Source of the DNA: Diphasiastrum complanatum
Lineage: Eukaryota > Streptophyta > Lycopodiopsida > Lycopodiales > Lycopodiaceae
Assembly (NCBI GenBank): GCA_029204225.1
Contig: CM055093.1
Span: 20,370,595 to 20,434,594, forward strand
Length of the DNA: 64,000 bases
Direction: 5' to 3'
In this document: positions 1 to 14,500 of the stretch, piece by piece
How the letters are laid out: every line of letters begins with the position of its first letter
How positions within the stretch are numbered: the stretch's first letter is position 1
Position numbers and translations under genes: made by a program
Notes under the pieces: generated by a model
What the model saw: only the letters and a program-made list of their open reading frames with translations
Told to the model about the DNA's origin: nothing
Database searches by the model: none

Positions 1-686
1 AAGGTGTGTAGATGCACCAAGATCAAAACTAGATTGAGATTCAAGATCAATCTTGAATCCTGTGGCAAAAACACACTACTACATGCATTCAATTACTTCC
101 AACTCTCACTCACACGTGTGGGAAGTATTCAAAAAAAAATCTAAGTAAAAACAAGCTGCTCTCCTCGGGTAGAGAGAGAAAATGCATCAAGAGCTCTCGG
201 GTAGAGAGAGAAAGCTAGAAATCCAAAAACTCACAAAATCCATGAAATCACCAAATTAATTGATTTCAAAATGAGGAGTACAATGATACTAGTAGGTCCA
301 CGAGCTACCACTATGCTTAACTATGATTGGACCACATTATGTTACCTCTTGATCCTATTGGATCATTGATCTATGCACCTCTTAATTCTATTGGACTATA
401 TTCAAGCACACCTCAATTTCCTATTGGACCTCACAAGGTTCCACCTCTATATTCTATTGGACATCTTGGAATTCATCAAACAAAAACTTTACACTTGTCT
501 ACACTCTAATTAGCAAGTGTTTAGCCTCTTACTCTATTTTGGCTCAATAGTGGCATTACAAGTGGAAATGTATAATTTGCCATCTATGCTAAATTTATTC
601 CTATCAACATCCTACACCTAGATGCTTGATGTAAAAAACATAAGACCCCTATATCTAACATAGATAATCTTTTTCAATTCTTCACA
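1..686 (-). repeat. 3' LTR of element A, cut by the window edge
   Basis: Position 1 aligns with position 5494, and the match continues to 686, where both copies end in TTCTTCACA (TGTGAAGAA read on the minus strand). About 51 bp are outside the window. The LTR contains a CACACGTGTG palindrome at 111-120 and a CCAAT-type array at 326-460. Confidence 0.92.
326..460 (-). promoter_or_regulatory. 33-bp-period CCAAT-box array in the LTR
   Basis: ATTGG (CCAAT on the element's sense strand) begins at 326, 357, 390, 423 and 456, with spacings of 31, 33, 33 and 33 bp. The sequence between them is a diverged tandem unit that often contains CACCTC and TTCCT. The same array is in the other LTR at 5819, 5850, 5883, 5916 and 5949. 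CCAAT boxes bind NF-Y factors in plants; a promoter role here is inferred from the U3 position and regular spacing. Confidence 0.5.
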
Positions 687-704
687 CTCCTCCTAAAAAA
701 TTAT
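687..704 (-). other. Polypurine tract of element A
   Basis: On the minus strand a T run is followed by AGGAGGAG directly against the LTR start TGTGAAG. This is the expected place for the plus-strand primer, just after the pol stop codon. Confidence 0.8.
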
Positions 705-3700
705 CTATGAAGATTTGGGCATTGATCTTGATATAACTCCAAGATTAGATCTATGCTTGATGAAAGCACTTTTGCTCAAAGGCTTGGTGAGTAGATCGGC
801 AATACAAGAGGACGAGTTGACATGCTCCAAATAGATTTCTCCTCCAATAAGCTTTTCTCTCACAAAATGGTGTGCCACTTCTATGTGCTTGCTTCTTGCA
901 TGAAATATGGGATTATTGGCAAGAGCTTGGGCCGAGATGTTATCACACTTGATCATTGGTAGATCATCCTCCTTGATGCACTTTAGTTCCATTAATAACC
1001 TCTTGATCCAAAGCACTTCTTTGGTAGTTGTAGTGAGTGCTTTGTACTCGGCCTCACATGAAGAGAGAGATATAGTATCTTGCTTTTTGGAAAGCCAAGA
1101 TATCAGATTGCCTCCAAGAAAGATAGTATATGCACTAATAGACTTTCGATCCATTTTGTCACTTGCAAAGTTTGAATCCGAGTAGCCAATAATGGATAGA
1201 TCTTCACTTTTATAGAGTAGACCATAATCACAAGATGAAGATACATATCTTAAAATCCTCTTGGCCATCTTCCAATGATGGATCTTAGGTTCTTGCATAA
1301 ATTGCTTGAATTTGTGCACACAAAAACTAAGATCGGGCCTAGTAATGGTAAGCCAAATTAAGGTGCCTACAAGACTCCTAAAAAGTGCGATGTCCTCAAA
1401 GGATCTTTCATCACCTTTATTAGGATCTTTTACAATTTGCTCCATTGGAGTATCTATGCTCTTAGAATTTTCCATATGGAATTTTTTCAACATAGAGTGA
1501 GCATATCTAGATTGGCATATAAAGACATGATTTTCATAAAAATCAATTTCTAGGCCTAGGATGTAATGTATCTCTCCTAGATCTTGCATTTTAAACTCAC
1601 ATCCAAGTGCTAGCTTGGTTTTATCAACTAGCTTGATACAACTTCCACAAAGAATAATGTCATCAACATAAATTAGAAGAATGACAATATTGCTATCAAC
1701 AAACTTTAGATACATGGAAGGATCATAGTCACTAAGAGTAAATCCTAGTGAGATAAGAAAAGAATTAAGTCTTGAATACCATGATCTTGGTGCTTGCTTG
1801 AGTCCACAAAGACTTTTGAAGAGCAAGCACACTATGGACTCATCCTTGATGAATCCTTGAGGTTGTTCCATATAGATCTCCTCCTCAAGATAACCATTCA
1901 GAAAACCATTGGATGCATCTAATTGGAACACCTTCCATTTAAAGAAGCAAGCAAGAGAAATAAGAATTCTTATTGTCACCATCTTTGCAACGGGTGCAAA
2001 GGTCTCCTCATAATCAAGACCATGGATTTTAGCAAATCCTTTGGCACATAATCTTGCTTTATGCTTGTTGATGGTGCCATCATGATTGAACTTGATCCAA
2101 AATACCCACTTGCAACCAATCACATGCTTGTTGGAAGGAGGATCCACAAGCTCCCAAGTATTGTTGGTGATCAATGCATCATACTCTTGCTTCATGGCAT
2201 CATACCACTCCTTGGTATTGAGTGCCTCTTGTACATTCTTTGGCTCTTCATGAGAGACATAAAAAACATAATTAGTGGAATCAAGATCCACTTGTTTGCC
2301 TTTGTCAACATATGAGAGCCTCTTAGGCTCGGATCTATCTCTCATGGATCTTCTTGGTGAAAAAATCCAAGGAGAGTCTTCTTCAAATCTCGACCCCATC
2401 ACATCATGATTGTCTTCAAAATCAATAATTGATGATGCATCCATAGATTTCTTGATCTCGGCCTCTTCAAATGATGAGTGTTGATCTTCATGAAAGACAA
2501 CATCTCTACTTTCAATAACTTGAGAAGTAGAGAGTATAAAGACTCTATAGGCCTTCTTGGTGGATGAGTATCCAACCATGATCCCTTTGCATGCACTAGG
2601 ATCTTCCTTCTTCCTTGTTTCCAAGGGAATATGGACAAAGCATAAGCATCCAAAAACTATAAGGTGATCAACCTTAGGCTTCTTCAAAAATAAGATTTCA
2701 TATGGTGACTTTCCTCCAAGAGCTATATGTGGGAGCCTATTGCAAAGATAATTTGCACAATTAATGGCTTCTCCCCAAAAATCTTTGGGCAAAGATGCCT
2801 CAATTCTCATAGATTTTGCACATTCACATAGAGATCTATTCTTTCTCTCGGCCACTCCATTTTGAGATGGAGAGTAGGCACAAGAAAACTCTCTTTTAAT
2901 GCCTTCAAGCTCACAAAAGTCTTGAAATTTATTGGAGATATATTCACCACCTCCATCACTTCTAAGAGCTTTAATCTTGAATGAGAATTGCTTCTCTACA
3001 TAAGCTTTGAAAATAAGGAAATGATCAAACACCATAGATTTTGAAGCAAGAATATTTATCCAAGTGAATCTTGTGTAATCATCAATGAAAGTAACAAAAC
3101 AAGTGGCTCCTCCCTTGCTTGTAGTTGATGAGAAATGCACATCCGAGTGGATTAACTCCAAAGGATGCTTGCTTTTGATAGAAGATCTTGTAAATGGCTT
3201 TTTGTGAGATTTAGCAATAGCACAAGCCTCACAAGGCTTGATCTTCTTGGAGAATGACTTTGGCAAGCCAATAGCTTTGGATTCTTTGATCATAGAGAGC
3301 ATGGATTTGTAGTTGGGATGTCCCAACCTCCTATGCCATAATTCCTCCATAGAGAGCTTGTTCACAAGAGCAACATTACAAGCATTCACATACTCATTTG
3401 GATCTAGTTTATAGATGCCACCAAATCTAGATCCTAATGCAAGTATCTCATCATTCTTCTTGATAGTGCAAGTATCAACATTGAATTTTACATCAAGGAC
3501 ATTATCAAGCAATTGGCCAACACTAATAAGATTCTTGGTAAGCTTAGGTACATAAAGAACTCTAGAGAGAGAAAAAAATTTAGAGGATGCAAGCTTCAAG
3601 GGAATGTTCCCTATGCCTTCAATAGGACATTCAAAATCATTTGCAGTGTATATTGATTTCTTGACTCCATCATAAGGTGAAATAGAAGAGAAAGAGTCCT

Positions 3701-4316
3701 TGGAGCTACACATATGTGAAGAGGCTCCACTATCAATATACCATAGGCCGTCCTTCTTGAAAGGAGTAGATGAGAAACTAGATACCATAAGAGATCCCTC
3801 TCCATCACTTGCAATAGTGTCTTCCTTCTCATTGGTAATATTGGCTTGCTTGAGTTGATTCTTCTTTTTGAAGCAATTGGTGGCATAATGACCTTCCTTG
3901 CCACAGTAAAAGCACTTGATCTTCTTCTTCTTCTTGAGCTTGGATGATGAAGCATTAGAGGAATCATCTTCCTCCTCATCTTTGTCTTTGGATTTGACTT
4001 TGTCCTTGCTTGAGGATTGTTGATGTTGGTTCTTGCTCCTCTCTTTGTGCTTATCCTTGGCAAAAAGAGCTTTGCCATCATTATGAGTGAGAGAAATCTT
4101 GTCCATCCTCAAGAGCTTATACTCTTGTCTTGATTCTTCTGAAATTAGCACACTTTGGAGAGCCTCCAAACTTGGTAGCTCCTCCTTAATGGCATAGGAT
4201 TGGACAATATTATCAAATTCACTTCTCAAGCCATTGAGAATGACTTGAACTAGCTCATTTTGATTGATGGAATCACCAATACAAGCAAGCTCTCTATGAA
4301 TATCTTTTACTCTCAA
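705..4316 (-). pseudogene. pol: Copia polyprotein, downstream part (gag C-terminus, protease, integrase, RT, RNase H)
   Basis: This is one open frame of about 1200 codons. It starts inside gag and has a CCHC zinc knuckle (CFYCGKEGHYATNC, near 3890-3930) and a protease active-site motif DSGASSHM near 3730. The pre-integrase motif HRRLGHPNY lies near 3330. The integrase core keeps its acidic residues in HSDVH, RSDGGGEY and NGVAERKN. RT has YVDD near 1670 and GLKQAPRSWY near 1790. RNase H ends with ARSKHIEVAHHFV. The frame stops at TAG just before the polypurine tract. There is no ATG at its 5' end: it continues the gag frame across a one-base deletion, so I call it a recently disabled polyprotein. 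All catalytic motifs look intact. Confidence 0.92.
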
Positions 4317-4693
4317 ACATAACTAGATGCACTCTCATCACTCTTTTGGCTACTTTGAAAGATTTGATTCCTAAGAGTGAGAAGCCTAGAGGTATTCTTA
4401 GCCTCATAGATAGTCTTGAGACAATCCCAAGCTTCTTTGGCTGTTGTACAAGTACCTATCTCCCTCAATATCTCATTAGAGACATTCATCTTAATGTAGT
4501 GGAGAGCCATCCTAGCTCTCTTTTTGTATTTTTGAACCTCTTGAAGAACTTGTGGTTCTTCTTCAAGGCCAAAAACTATGTCCATCACGTCTTGAAGGAT
4601 CAAGATGGACTCCATCCTCATTTTCCAAATTGAATAATTTGAAGTGGTCAATCTTTCACTTGGTTCCAACAAGGATGAACCCATTGAAGACAT
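4313..4693 (-). pseudogene. gag: Copia gag N-terminal half, ends at a frameshift
   Basis: Gag forms the virus-like particle. The likely start is the ATG at 4693 (MSSMGSSLLEPSERL), matching the gag starts of elements B, D and K. The protein has the copia gag fold signatures NYSIWKMRMES and ALHYIKMNVSNEI. It reads to SSYV and then a TGA at 4313-4315. One T is missing from a T run compared with related gags, where the residues LRVK follow directly. An in-frame extension upstream to 4747 is leader sequence by comparison with element B. Confidence 0.88.
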
Positions 4694-5424
4694 TTGAAGT
4701 GAAGAAAACTCAGATGATGAACAATAAATGTTGTTACACACTTTCAATAGGATCCAATAATTGAGTACTATCTCCTCCTATGAAAGATCTTACAACAATT
4801 TGTGAATTGATTCTCACTAGCTACACAAATCTCTCTAAAACAAGATCTATTTCACATCAAATGATGGAGTATAGGCAAAGTTAGGATCCAACACTCTTAG
4901 CACGTGTGAAATACACTAAGAAACCAAATTTGACTCAAATACAATGATATTGCATGAAACAAAATGGCTAAGATCTCAAAATAGTGCCTAGATCACATAT
5001 AGATGAGATTGGCAAGCATACAACTGTGATTTTGGATCAACCAAGCAATCTCTTGACCAAACCAAATGTGTCCACCCAGGTCTAGGTTCCCTACCTAACC
5101 CTCTTCAAAAGCTTATAACTTTTGATTGGCTCAACCAAATGGAATGAAACTGATTGCAACAGAAACTAGACAAAAATAGCTTCAAAACAAGCTATCAAGC
5201 AAGATAAATGGATCAAACATGAGAGAGAACTTGAAATTGGATGTTCCTCACACGTGTCTGAGCACCTGATTCCGTACAGTACCAGGTCAGACCCAATCAG
5301 TGTCCTTTTGATCTCTTTTGATCCAAGATTGAACAAGATAGCTAGGAAAATGGGCCTTGACAATTTCTAGCTCAAGATTGATGAAAATTTTTCACTTAGA
5401 TGGATCAAAATGCATGGTAACCTT
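4694..5424 (-). other. Untranslated leader of element A
   Basis: This lies between the primer site and gag. It has no open frame of note. It is recognisably similar to the region upstream of gag in element B (about 9470-9987), which shows both elements belong to one lineage. Confidence 0.7.
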
Positions 5425-5442
5425 AGGTAGGCTCTGATACCA
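5425..5442 (-). other. Primer binding site, initiator tRNA-Met type
   Basis: The minus strand reads TGGTATCAGAGCCTACCT directly after the LTR end AATCAACA. The first 12 bases are the standard plant copia match to the 3' end of initiator tRNA-Met. Confidence 0.9.
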
Positions 5443-6179
5443 TGTTGATTTTCACACGTGTGGACTGTCCACTACATGTACTTGTGATCTCCTAAGGTGT
5501 GTAGATGCACCAAGATCAAGACTAGATTGAGATTCAAGATCAATCTTGAATCCTATGGCAAAAACACACTACTACATGCATTCAATCACTTCCAACTCTC
5601 ACTCACACGTGTGGGAAGTATTCAAAAAATAATCTAAGTAAAAACAAGATGCTCTCCTCGGGTAGAGAGAGAAAATACATCAAGAGCTCTCGGGTAGAGA
5701 GAGAAAGCTAGAAATCCGAAAACTCACAAAATCCATGAAATCACCAAATCAATTGATTTCAAAATGAGGAGTACAATGATACTAGTAGGTCCACGAGCTA
5801 CCACTATGCTTAACTATGATTGGACCACATTTTGTCACCTCTTGATCCTATTGGATCATTGATCTATGCACCTCTTAATTCTATTGGACTATATTCAAGC
5901 AGACCTCAATTTCCTATTGGACCTCACAAGGTTCCACCTCTATATCCTATTGGACCTCTTGGAATTCATCAAACAAAAACTTTACGCTTGTCTACACTCT
6001 AATTAGCAAGTGTTTAGCCTCTTACTCTATTTTGGCTCAATAGTGGCATTACAAGTGGAAATGCATAATTTGCCATCTGTGCCAAATTTATTCCTATCAA
6101 CATCCTACACCTAGATGCTTGATGTAAAAAACATAAGACCCCTATATCTAACATAGATAATCTTTTTCAATTCTTCACA
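5443..6179 (-). repeat. 5' LTR of element A
   Basis: The LTR is 737 bp, TG...CA bounded, and collinear with 1-686. It contains CACACGTGTG at 5453-5462 and 5604-5613 and the CCAAT array from 5819 to 5953. Confidence 0.9.
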
Positions 6180-6264
6180 TCAACATCCTACGCCTAGATG
6201 CTTGATATAAAAAAAACATAAGACCCCTATATCTAACATAGATAATCTTTTTCAATTCTTCACA
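6180..6264 (-). repeat. 85-bp duplication of the LTR terminus
   Basis: The last ~85 bp of the LTR (from TCAACATCCTA to TTCTTCACA) is repeated in tandem with a few changes. The copy at the other LTR is single. It is either an internal LTR duplication or a remnant of an earlier insertion of the same family at this site. Confidence 0.8.
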
Positions 6265-7730
6265 GATCTAACGGTTGCAGGATCTTCATAGATTTCCATT
6301 TTGTTATAAGATCATCTTTTTGTGGTAGGATTGAAGATCCACAACCACGTCCCATAAATCCTTCTCCAACAATATCATCATGTGATACTTCCACATGTGA
6401 AAGTTCTTGCCATTGAATCCCTCTACTAGTCAAATTCTAGAAGACAATTCCTCCATGTGTCAAGGAAAAAAAGAAGCTAGAAATGTTATGACAAATCAAC
6501 ACAAGCTTTGAGACCACTGGTGGGCAAGGTGTGAAAGATCACGATAGTTCAGAGTATCGAACGACTCTATCAGACTATCGTCTTAGATTGTCAATGCAGA
6601 AGGTTGATGAAAGGAGAGTATTATGTCTAGAATCATCCATCACAATAGAACCAATTGATTAATCAATGAGTCAATAGGTGTCTTAGAAAACCGTAGTTAC
6701 AAAATTCAAAGGCGGCAAGGATAGCCATGATTCTGCACTTTGACTCAGTTGATTAGACACACAAGGAGAATGAAATGTATTCCATTCACAATCAGCAAGT
6801 AGAAATAATAACAATCATTCACATAATTATGAAATAATTTAAAAAACATAGAGTATATTAGATTGTGCAAATGTACATGTGATTGTTGTAAGGAGATCTA
6901 CTTATCAATATATAAACAAGTACAATTTGGAATTGGACAATAGTGCTAGGCATCTCAGCAAATACATTACTAATGCAATACAACTGATTTGATAGATCAA
7001 TACATCTAAGCTAATTCTCACTATATTTGTGCATTTAAATATGTATATACACATGACATAGTTACTCTTTACTCTATTACAAGTCAGCCTTTAGGCTAGT
7101 CATATAGCATGGCAGATGTGAAGTCTCTTTTGATAGTAGTAATGATAGTCCTTGAGATGTGAAGGTTAGCCGATAGATTTGAACATCTTCTAAAGAGTGT
7201 CGAGTTGATAGTGTACTCAGCCTTGTTACTATCAAAGGATTGTCGAGTCTAGGGATCGTCAACTATTGATTGTATCTGTCCATACAAATCTCACTATATC
7301 ACCACCAAAATTGCAAGAGATTGATGTAGAAAAAATTTATTTTAAACTTGCCATACTTCAAAAGCAGCATCCCAATGTATCCTCACTCGTTGTCTCTCCA
7401 ATAACTCAAGTAATGCTTTCATATTGTGGTTGTACATGTACATGTATGCCACCTTAGTGGGAGACTCGGTGGGAGACTCTCGATGAGTCTGTCTTGTTGA
7501 AAGGAAGACAACTGATCCATGTAATTGAGTAATTCATGGAAGAAAAATGGCATGACCCCTGACTATGGCACAATCTCTTATTAGGGGATGTGTAACGAGA
7601 CATAATGGATAGAAGGAGTCAGCAACCAAGGAAAGTTATAAAAATTTAAAAAAATCTGAAACGAAAACAAGTATATCATTTCTAAGCCATTGATAAAAAA
7701 TTCAACATGTGGTGAGCGTGCAAAAATGTA
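6265..7730. other. Intergenic, no gene recognised
   Basis: No open frame in this AT-rich stretch looks coding. The first ~25 bp match 33287-33312 (GATCTAA, one difference, then GTTGCAGGATCTTCAT). A TGTGAAAGATC after a purine-rich run near 6530 could be an LTR start, but I found no partner. Confidence 0.5.
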
Positions 7731-9469
<1,739 letters not shown>

Positions 9470-11560
9470 TTTTTGGGCCCTAAATGAGCTTGTTTGATAG
9501 CTAGAAGAGTCCAGATTGTGTAACAATTGGTTTCAAATCAGTTGGATCTTCCAATCAAAAGTTATAGCCAATTGAATCAAGGTGGGTAGGGCACCCAACC
9601 TGGTTGGGCACATCTATCTTTGTCTCTATCTTATTTATTTGATTCAAAAATTCAAGAAAAGGCTTGCCACTCCCATCTATTTGAGATGTAGTCATCTTTT
9701 TGAGGTCATAGCCACAATGTTTCCTGCAATTGCATTGTATTTGAGTGATTTGTGGATTATTTGAGTGTTTCACACGTGCCAAAGGTAGTTTGACCAAGAA
9801 TTTGCCTATACTCCATCAATAGATGAGAGGTTGATCTAGTTTGAGAGAGATTGGTAGAGTTAGTGGGATCCATCTCACATTTTGTTGCAAGATCTTGCAT
9901 AGGAGTTGGTAGTACACCTTTATTTGATCCTATAGTGAGAGAGAAGCAACATTTTATTGTCTCATTACAAGGAGTCTTCACTATTTCATGGCTTCTATGG
10001 GTTCCTTCCTATTGGAATCTAGTGAAAGACTATCTACCTCCAAGTATTCTATTTGGAAGGTTAGAATGGAGTCAATCTTCATACTCCAAGATGTGATGGA
10101 CATTGTTCTTGGACTTGAGGAGGAGCCTCAAGTGCTCCAAGAAGTTCAAAGATATAGAGAGCTAGAATGGCTCTACATTATATCAAGATGAATGTCTCTA
10201 ATGAGATTTTGAGAGAGATTGGTGATTGCAACTCGGTCAAGGAAGCTTGGGATTCACTCAAAGCCATCTATGAGGGAAAGAATACCTCTAGGCTACTCAC
10301 TCTAAGAGGAGGAGGCCACCTCCCATGCTTCTACTTCAAGGATGAAGAAAAAGAATATTAAGTGCTTCTTTTGTGGCAAGAAAGGCCATTATCCCACAAA
10401 TTTTCAAGAAGAAGGACCAATTCAACAAAGCCAACATCTCTAATGAGAAAGAACATTATACTGCAAGTTATGGAAAAGGCTCTCTTATGGCATCAAGTTT
10501 CTCCTCTTCCCCCTTCAAGAAGGATGACTCATGGTATATTGATAGTGGAGCCTCATCTCATATGTGTAGCTCCAAGCACTCTTTCTCATATATTATGCCT
10601 TATGAAGGAGTCAAGAAGTCCATATACATTGCAAGTTATCGTGAGTGCAAGATTGAAGGAGTAGGGACTATTCCCTTGAAGCTTGCATCTTCTAAAGTTC
10701 TCTCTCTCAACAAGGTTATTTTTGTTCCAAAGCTTACAAAGGACCTTGTAAGTGTTGGCCAAACTTCTTGATAGTGGCCTTGATGTGGAATTCCATATTG
10801 ATACTTGTGTGATCAAGAATGCATAATCTTGATAATCATCTCATTTGCTCATCTTATGATCTTGATCTTTATCATCTTTGTGATCTTTATGAGGCATGGA
10901 AGCCTCGGAATTCTCTATGTATGATGCAGCCATCTTCATGCAAGTGTATCTTTCAATCAAAGATCATCATCAACCATGGAGGAAGCACATGGATATAGTG
11001 GCAAATTGGTGGAATGCTCTTCAAAGGTGTTGGCAAATGATTTATATCAAAGAAATCTTATCATGGATATGGTGAGGTTTCTGCTATGATCGATCCCTTG
11101 ACTGATCTTCACTTCATATGCATACCAAAGGTCCCACTCAACAAGTTTCACAAACTCCTTGATTGATCTAGTACCTTATCAAGCTAGTTTTTGGGGAGTG
11201 TGAAAAATATTGCAAAATCTAACTTTATTATTTTGCAATCCTAGTTTGTGAGTAAATCTCACACGTTGTGAAAAATAGTCAAACACTACAAGAGGACAGG
11301 CGATTACCAAGGCTTTTTTTTTAGCGTTTCTCTGAAAGATAGTTTTTAAAATGAGTCGCGGGGGGGAGCAAAATCTCGAGTTTTCATCTAAGTTTATTTT
11401 GTTTGACTTGTAGATGTTTCTCATCAAAACATTGAGAAAAATGCCTCAATTAGAAAACCATTAGTTCAACATTGACTAGTAAATCCATTAAATACATTTT
11501 GATGAACAATAGGAGTCTTCATATAAAGTACAAAATTGCAGGTCCCTGATGTTGGACATT
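9470..11560 (+). mobile_element. Decayed copia element B (gag-protease only, relative of A)
   Basis: The leader (about 9470-9987) resembles the leader of A, but no 5' LTR or primer site remains. Gag and protease pieces run from 9988 to 10771. The region 10772-11187 has no pol homology that I can see. A polypurine tract (TTTTTGGGGAG, 11188-11198) abuts an LTR-like start TGTGAAAAATATTG at 11199. The far end of that LTR is unclear; 11560 is a guess. So the element lost integrase, RT and RNase H before or after its 5' truncation. Confidence 0.72.
9988..10771 (+). pseudogene. gag: Gag-protease remnant of element B
   Basis: Starts at an ATG with MASMGSFLLESSERL, close to element A gag. The frame breaks near 10155-10165: residues RYRE continue in another frame as MALHYIKMNVSNEI. 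A deletion joins the gag core (SRLLTLR) to a degraded zinc knuckle (CFFCGKKGHYPTN, last Cys lost) near 10362-10402. The protease motif DSGASSHMCSS follows near 10540, and the frame ends at 10771 after LVSVGQ. It is non-functional but clearly related to element A. Confidence 0.85.
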
Positions 11561-11595
11561 CAATTTTTTATCTCGTCCATTCCATCGTAAACTGA

Positions 11596-14500
11596 GTTCT
11601 GGCATAAGAGGCTTGGTCACTTGAACTTAGGAAGCCTCAGTTTGATGAGAAAATTGGAGATGGTAAAAGGATTGCCTACTATAGAAGACCACTTGAAATC
11701 GATGTGTGAATCATGTGTATATGGGAAGCAGCATCGAGAGAGAAGTTTAATAAAGGTGGTGTTGCAAGGGCAAAGAACATCCTGGATTTGATCCACACAG
11801 ATTTATGTGGGCCTATGAGGACTATGTCCTTGGGTAAAGCCTTCTATTTCATGACCTTTATTGATGATATGTCACGTAAGACGTGGATATACTTATTGAA
11901 GAAGAAGTAAGATGCATTTGACAATTTCAAGAGCTTCAATGCAATGGTCGAAAATCAAACAGGTAGGAAGATCAAAGTCCTAAGATCAGATTGTGGAGGT
12001 GAGTACAAGTCTAATGACTTCAATGATCTTTGTGATCAAAAGACAATTTACACATTCCTAAGGAAGAGGGACGTAAACTTGATGTGAAAGCTATCAAGTG
12101 TATATTCCTCATATATGATGATCGTGTGAAGGGGTATAGATATTTTGATCCAGTGGAAAACAAAATCCATGTAAGCTGTGATGTCATCTTTGATGAATCC
12201 AAGATGTATGAAGATGAGGATGCTGAGAAGATAGACACATCGAGTGGGAAAGATGGTATAGTGAGGATACCTCATTATAGTAAATTTGGCCTTGGAAAGG
12301 GCCCGATAAGAATTGTCGCATAGGATGACAATTTTTTGGCAATGTAAAATACTAAAATAAAGTCTGTTTCTGCCCACACAATCTTCAATGGTTAGCTACT
12401 ATGTGCATAGTATAGTCTGTGGCCGAAAAAAAAAAAGCATAACTTTTGAATGAGAACTTGGATTAAGACGATTATAGTGCCATTAGAGAGCCCTTGACAA
12501 GAGCTTTTCAATGACACCCCAAGATCACCCATTTTTGAGCTACGGTGAAGAAGTTATGGCCAGTCAAAGTTTTGGTCGGTCAACACTTGGTCAACCCAAA
12601 ATCAATTTCAAACGTAGTTGACCTTCGCCGTGGCTCAGAACTGGGTCATCTTGGGTGTCATTGAAAATCTCTCTTTGAGGGCTTTCTAATGGCACCGTAA
12701 TCGTCTCAATCCAGGTTGTCACTCAAAAGTTACACTATTTTTTTGCTGAGTTGCATACTACAGTATAGATAAAATGGCTTATTTACAGGCTGCCCCCGAT
12801 GCAAAATTACAGTTCTTTTAAAAAGAAATCAATTTGAAGGAGCTACGTTACGTAGATTTCAAATTTGAGTGTTTTGATTGGACCATGTGGAAGAAACTTT
12901 TGAGAAAAAAATAAAAGGTATCTTTTTGAAAGGCCTCTTTTGTGTTCAAATTTTCTCTAATGCCTGATGATGATCCATTTACTGACTTTCCAAGTGATGA
13001 ACATGAGGATACATCTCAAGATACTACTACTCAACCTCGAGAGACAGGTTGGAGAGGTAGAGAAAAACCTTTTGGTGTGAGAAGGATTGAAGTTGCAGGT
13101 GACAAACACAAGGAGAAGGATGTACCGTGGGATATATTTTTACCAGGTTGCCGATCACCTGACATGAAGCTCCCTAAGTGGTTTGAGAGATTGTTGGAGA
13201 GTTGCGACATGGATGACTTTCCAAGATCATCTAGCCAGGGAGAGCTATGAAGATCAACAAGAGAGAAGACACAACCTAAAAGGTATGAAGCAAATTATGC
13301 TCTCTTATCTACCATTATTCAAAGCAAAGAACCTTTGACTTATGGTGAAGCGAAGGATGATGACATTTGGGTCAAGGCCATGGGAGAGGAGATGGAGTCA
13401 ATTGCTAAGCATAGCACATGAAACTTAGTAGAACCACCAGTTAGCAAGAAACCCATTGGTTGCAAATGGGTATACATGACTAAGTACCATGCAGATGGAA
13501 GTATAGCAAAGCACAAGGCAAGATTGGTGATAAGGGTATGAGCGAAGTAAAGGCATCGACTATGAGGAGACCTTTGCACCGGTATGTAAGTGGAATACTC
13601 TACGTCTACTTGTTGCTTTAGCTTCACATTTTGGTTGGCCTTTTCATCATATGGATGTGAAATCTGCTTTTCTAAATGGTGAGTTAGAAGAAGAGGTGTT
13701 CATGGATAAACCTGAAGGCTTTGTAGTGAAAGAAAGCGCTTTACGTGTGTAGTATTTATGGATTGATGTCTACTTTCGTTCAAAGGAGATAGTGAGAACA
13801 CATTTTGATCCAAATTTGTATGTCTTATGCTTTGATGGTACGGTTGCTTTGATTGCTCTTTATGTTGATGACTTGATTATTATAGGAAATAATCAAGAGA
13901 TGATAAATATGATCAAGAAAGACCTCATAGAACAATTTGAGATGTCAGATCTCAGCCTGATGCATTAGTGCCTTAGAGTAGAGGTGTGGCAAAAAGGACA
14001 CGAAGTGGGTTTAATACAGGTGAAGTATGTCAAAGAGTTGCTGCATAGGTCTAGGTTGCAGGATTGCAAACCAGTGAATACTCCTATTGAACCAGGTAAA
14101 AAGCTTTCTAAGCTTGATGAGTCACAGTCATTTGATGCTACGCTGCTGTATAGACAGTTAGTAGGGAGCTTGATTTACCTTACCATGACTAGACCAGATA
14201 TATGCTATGCTATTGGTATTGTAAGGCAGTTTATGGCAACACCTACGGAAACACATTGGAAGATAGCTAAATGCATTTTGCGTTATGTAAAAGGCATTTC
14301 AAATTATGGCTTGATTTATAGGAAACATGAGGGTTTACCTGAGTTGTGTGGCTGCAAATTGGGGAGGTGACTATAATGATCGTAGATCCACCACAGGGTA
14401 TGTATTCCAGCTTTGTGACAGTTGTTTTTCTTGGTCTAGTACGAAGCAAATTACAATTGCTCTATCCACCATAGAAGCAGAGTATAAGGTGATGTGTAGT

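Larger units (their letters stand above)
1..6264 (-). mobile_element. Ty1/copia LTR retrotransposon (element A), nearly complete
   Basis: The order on the minus strand is 5' LTR (5443-6179 plus an 85-bp end duplication), tRNA-iMet primer site (5425-5442), leader, gag, protease, integrase, reverse transcriptase, RNase H, polypurine tract (687-704) and 3' LTR (1-686). The 3' LTR is cut by the window edge and lacks its last ~51 bp. Integrase lies before reverse transcriptase, which is the copia order. The only coding break I see is a one-base deletion in gag near 4313. The two LTRs differ at scattered positions, so the insertion is not brand new. The left target-site duplication is outside the window and cannot be checked. 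Confidence 0.93.

Noticed and set aside
907-2315. Plus-strand open frames inside element A
   Set aside because: They are antisense to intact copia pol, and their residues show no family motif.
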